Positions 60,957 to 64,000 of a DNA stretch of 64,000 bases are shown here, piece by piece. A program made the position numbers and the translations under genes. The notes below the pieces were generated by a model, which was not told the origin of the DNA, made no database searches, and saw nothing but the letters and a program-made list of their open reading frames with translations. Each line of letters starts with the position of its first letter. Position 1 is the first letter of the stretch. The stretch comes from Saxidomus purpurata (Eukaryota; Mollusca; Bivalvia; Venerida; Veneridae): NCBI GenBank assembly GCA_022818135.1, contig JAFMSR010000005.1, positions 35,907,959 to 35,971,958 of the forward strand, given 5' to 3'.

Positions 60957-61124
60957 CTAAATTCGTGGGCATTAAATTTTTTGGATTTGAAAAAAAAGGC
61001 ATTTTCGTGGCTTTTTGCATTCGTGGATTTCATTTCTTCTATTAAAAAACGGAAACACCAGAGTTTGATGCCGGGGTCTGAAATTCATGAATGGTCCCTA
61101 CCCACTAAATCCACGAAATTTAGT
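60957..61124. mobile_element. Short inverted-repeat element with CTAAATTCGTGG ends
   Basis: CTAAATTCGTGG at 60957 is complementary, with one extra base, to CCACGAAATTTAG near 61111-61123. Internal TTCGTGGCTTTTTGCATTCG words repeat the motif. A 60-codon open frame over it is not a gene. Confidence 0.5.
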
Positions 61125-61750
61125 GTCAAATGAAAAAAAAGGTTCAGGGTATTTAAGTTGATGAGGTATGCAATACATATATTGAAATAAAAGAACTCCT
61201 TGCGCTCATTTGCACCTATCATTTATCGCGTATTTTTGCTATATTTATATTATGTGGGTATCTCACTGCGACGTATTTTAGAAATTCTATACTCTCGCAA
61301 ATGTTGTTTATCCCTGTCTGTATATCATATTTCCATTGTGCATCTTCAAGAGTCATTTCTTTGTACAAAGTAAATATTTTCATATTAATGCATGCGCAAT
61401 TCATGAAACTTGTAAAATACACCAATATAATAATCGTTAACATTTGAAAAATAACCAGCTGGAAAAAGTTTTAGTTTGTATTGTGTATTTGGCTATATCA
61501 AATGCTTGGTCTGTCTGTAGTTGAGTCATGAGTAGGGCCTATCATCAAACCGTGTTGTACTGCAAACATATAGTGCATTTATCTACACCTAATGAAGTTT
61601 TGTTTTTTATTGTTTTGTTTTAATTAAAACAACACCTCATTTAAACAGCACCTGCATACATGTACATAGTTGTAGTCTGAATCATCTGTTTGAACAAATG
61701 ATATATGTTCTAGAACATGCGAATTTCGTTCTTGCATTGACTGGCTTTAG

Positions 61751-62166
61751 AACTATGCGACGGAAGCGGCAGCCGGACTTATATATAGAACTATGCGACG
61801 AACGGTGAAACTGAGCTTACATATAGAACTATGTATTTTGATTTGAAGCAAATTTTATAAAGGTCCATAAGAGCAAATATGTTGGCTTGAATTTGTGGAT
61901 GAGACCTCACAGAACTATGTAACGGTCATGCGGACTTATATATGGAAGTATGCGACCAACGGGGCAACCGGACTTATAAACTGAACTATGCGATGAACGC
62001 GGCAACCGGCCTTATCTTTAGAACTATGCGACGGACAAGGCAACCGGGCTTATAAATTGAAATATGCGATGAACGCGGCAACCGGTCTTATCTTTAGAAT
62101 TATGCGACGGACGAGGCAACCGGCCTTATATATAGAACTTTGCTATAAAGGCGGCAACCGGACTAA
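61751..62166 (+). repeat. 38-bp minisatellite with alternating subtypes
   Basis: Units of 38 bp start at 61751, 61789, 61946, 61984, 62022, 62060 and 62098, with a shortened unit at 61913-61945 and a decayed last one from 62136. Consensus opens AACTATGCGACGAACG and continues GGCAACCGG then CTTATATATAG. Between 61984 and 62135 two subtypes alternate (GATGAACGCGG...CTTATCTTTAG and GACGGAC.AGG...CTTATA.AT.G), a 76-bp higher-order period. About 80 bp of other sequence (61833-61912) interrupts the array. Confidence 0.85.
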
Positions 62167-64000
62167 GTCAACGGAAGAAGCTTCATAAGCGACAAAGAGC
62201 CAGTAAGATATATCGGTAGTCAGGCTGTCACGGTAGCGTCGCACATTTCCCCACTATACTCAACAACTCTATAGTGTTTTAGGCAGTACTTCCAGTTGTG
62301 GTATTGTCCAATGAAATTCTACCACAGCTAGAACCATCCTTACGTCACCGAAATCTCACTTCTTAATGCCTTGTACTCTAACCCCATGTAATACTGTTGA
62401 GATCCATTAAAGACTGGAAAATATGGTCACTTTTGCAAAAGTTCGTTAAGAACACGTTTCACAATAAAACTCTACCATAACTTGCAGTGGAGTATATGGT
62501 GCAGCATCCATCTTTGACATAGGGGTCATAATTGAAGAGATTTGAAGCGATCTTCGTCAGTAAACACACATGTCAGAGACTGACTTTTGCTAAGATACTG
62601 TTTGCCTCATTTAATGACACCCGCAATTGCACTGTCTGTAAAAGTGAAAACTACTATGACTCCTTATTGTGGGTCTAGGGCAACGCCGAACGTTGTAGGG
62701 GCACTTCCGAAGTTGCTATGAAGTCGTTAGAATCATACCACATGTGCAACTTATGTTGATAAACCGGGTCCTTTGGGCAGTTATTTTAGAAATCTGGTTT
62801 TGCTACCTTGAGACAAAAGTGCGAGGTCAGAACCATGAATTTAAAAAGAAATTTAAATTCAAGTAATCCAAGAGCACACAAACACACAAATGTTATGGGA
62901 TGACAGGGAAATATCTAAATTGCCTCCAAAAAATCAAAACCAGACCATAGGCCTTATCACAAATGCATCAAAAAATCATAACGACTGTAAACATGATGAA
63001 ATCTGCATAATAAATCAAAACCATTACAGACGTTAACATATTTTCATCAACCATGACTATACGCATTAACGCCTTTAATTAATATTACCTACATTGTAAC
63101 GATATAAAATACTCGGTTTCGCACAATTTAAAAGACTAGACGCGTCGCGATCGCAAAAGTCCTTGAATGATGTACAATTCTAGTGAAACCTATAAACGCG
63201 GTGCAAAGATTTTGATCACATGTTTATATTTGTGTCTATAGAGATGAACAGATACATGTTAACAGTTCGAGTTTTCTTCTGTCGTATTTAGCAATCTAAG
63301 TATAGCCAGGATGTGTTTGTATTCAACATTATGCTATTGATTATGATCAGAAATAATGACTCAAATTTGCCGACTTGTCCTGTCTTTTCAGTCCAGTACT
63401 TACTTGAAAGACATGCACTCACATACCTACAGTATTTAACTACTTGTACATTACATTGCTCTTTGTATTCTACTATAAAAAAAGTAGACCAAACGTTCGA
63501 ATTTATTCGGCCTTATCATTTTGATAAATCTTCGCTTTAACCAAGGTGTTGACGTTTAATGCATGCATTTCTGCATTATCCTGTCATGTTTTGATCAATT
63601 ATGGGATCTATTTCATTATTTATGCGCACAACGATATATTAAAGGTGAAACTTTGCTTCAAACGACGTTGGAGGTGTGATTGTGGTACTAACACACTTTT
63701 GTTTAATGTTATCGTGGATCAAAGCATAACTCAAAACTATCAGATATCGTTTTCTAGTCGGACATTCGTCAGTCTACTACAATATGATATATGGGCCTCA
63801 TTGTTACAAAGAAATCGTCTTAGCTTACGAATGGGGCCCTGATGTATAGTTTATTCTGAGCCGCATTCGCCAAAACATTTACCCTCGGGCTGGATATTAC
63901 CATTTTCACCTACAACCGGTGAAAGATTCTTATATATTATACACGGAACAAATGTTTGCCAGGAAGAAATGTGAGACACGGGGTTTGGGTCTTTTTCCAG
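62167..64000. other. Right flank without a recognisable gene
   Basis: Only short open frames. A CpG-rich word (ACGCGTCGCGATCGC) lies near 63139-63153. An exon of a neighbouring gene cannot be excluded, but none was recognised. Confidence 0.4.

Noticed and set aside
61751..62166. CRISPR array
   Set aside because: Units are contiguous 38-bp tandem copies without spacers, in an animal genome.
63546..63842. 98-codon plus-strand open frame at the right edge
   Set aside because: No recognisable domain or homology; cannot be supported as a gene from sequence alone.

Overview
The window is eukaryotic, intron-rich and about two-thirds A+T. It is most likely from a bivalve mollusc. The evidence is short coding exons split by GT-AG introns, a metazoan ECPAS/ECM29 gene, and dense short repeats carrying the phrases typical of bivalve introns (monomers rich in 'aaggtcaaggtcac' and 'gaaacttggtcag', 'CGTCCGTCCGTC' linkers, tails ending 'CCCTCTTGTTT'). 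The species is not determinable by eye. Coding ORFs are short, so most long open frames are not genes.

Layout. 1-3150: no recognisable gene; two copies of an identical 48-bp repeat. 3151-6379 (minus): a two-exon gene for a divergent Ras-superfamily protein of about 220 aa whose G1, G2 and G3 motifs look broken while the G4 NKxD box is kept; its 2.6-kb intron holds a foldback element and a MITE. 6380-16335: repeats, including a tandem-repeat element (about 7.31-7.97 kb), a broken LINE reverse transcriptase (8.5-8.8 kb) with a probable LINE tail at 9.7 kb, foldback elements with CRE-like palindromes, a nested hairpin, two MITEs, a 110-bp tandem array and a seven-monomer element with an exact 145-bp period. 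16336-56621 (plus): ECPAS, the HEAT-repeat adaptor of the 26S proteasome. I placed 45 consecutive coding exons with consistent phase, giving 1,823 complete codons to a TAA stop. Only the start-codon exon, probably encoding about ten residues, is missing. 56622-64000: 3' flank with a possible early poly(A) signal, degenerate repeats and a 38-bp minisatellite with a partial 76-bp alternation.

How it fits together. ECPAS is the only confidently complete conserved gene; the pseudo-GTPase-like gene is a separate divergent locus with no visible functional link to it. ECPAS introns host several insertions. Several repeat families with unrelated internal monomers share end modules (5' TTAGCTC, 3' GAGCG-hairpin-CTCTTGTTT), suggesting one mobilisation machinery, possibly Helentron-like. 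This shared-end pattern, the exact monomer periods and the degenerate Ras-like protein are the most interesting observations. No wholly new multi-gene system was seen.
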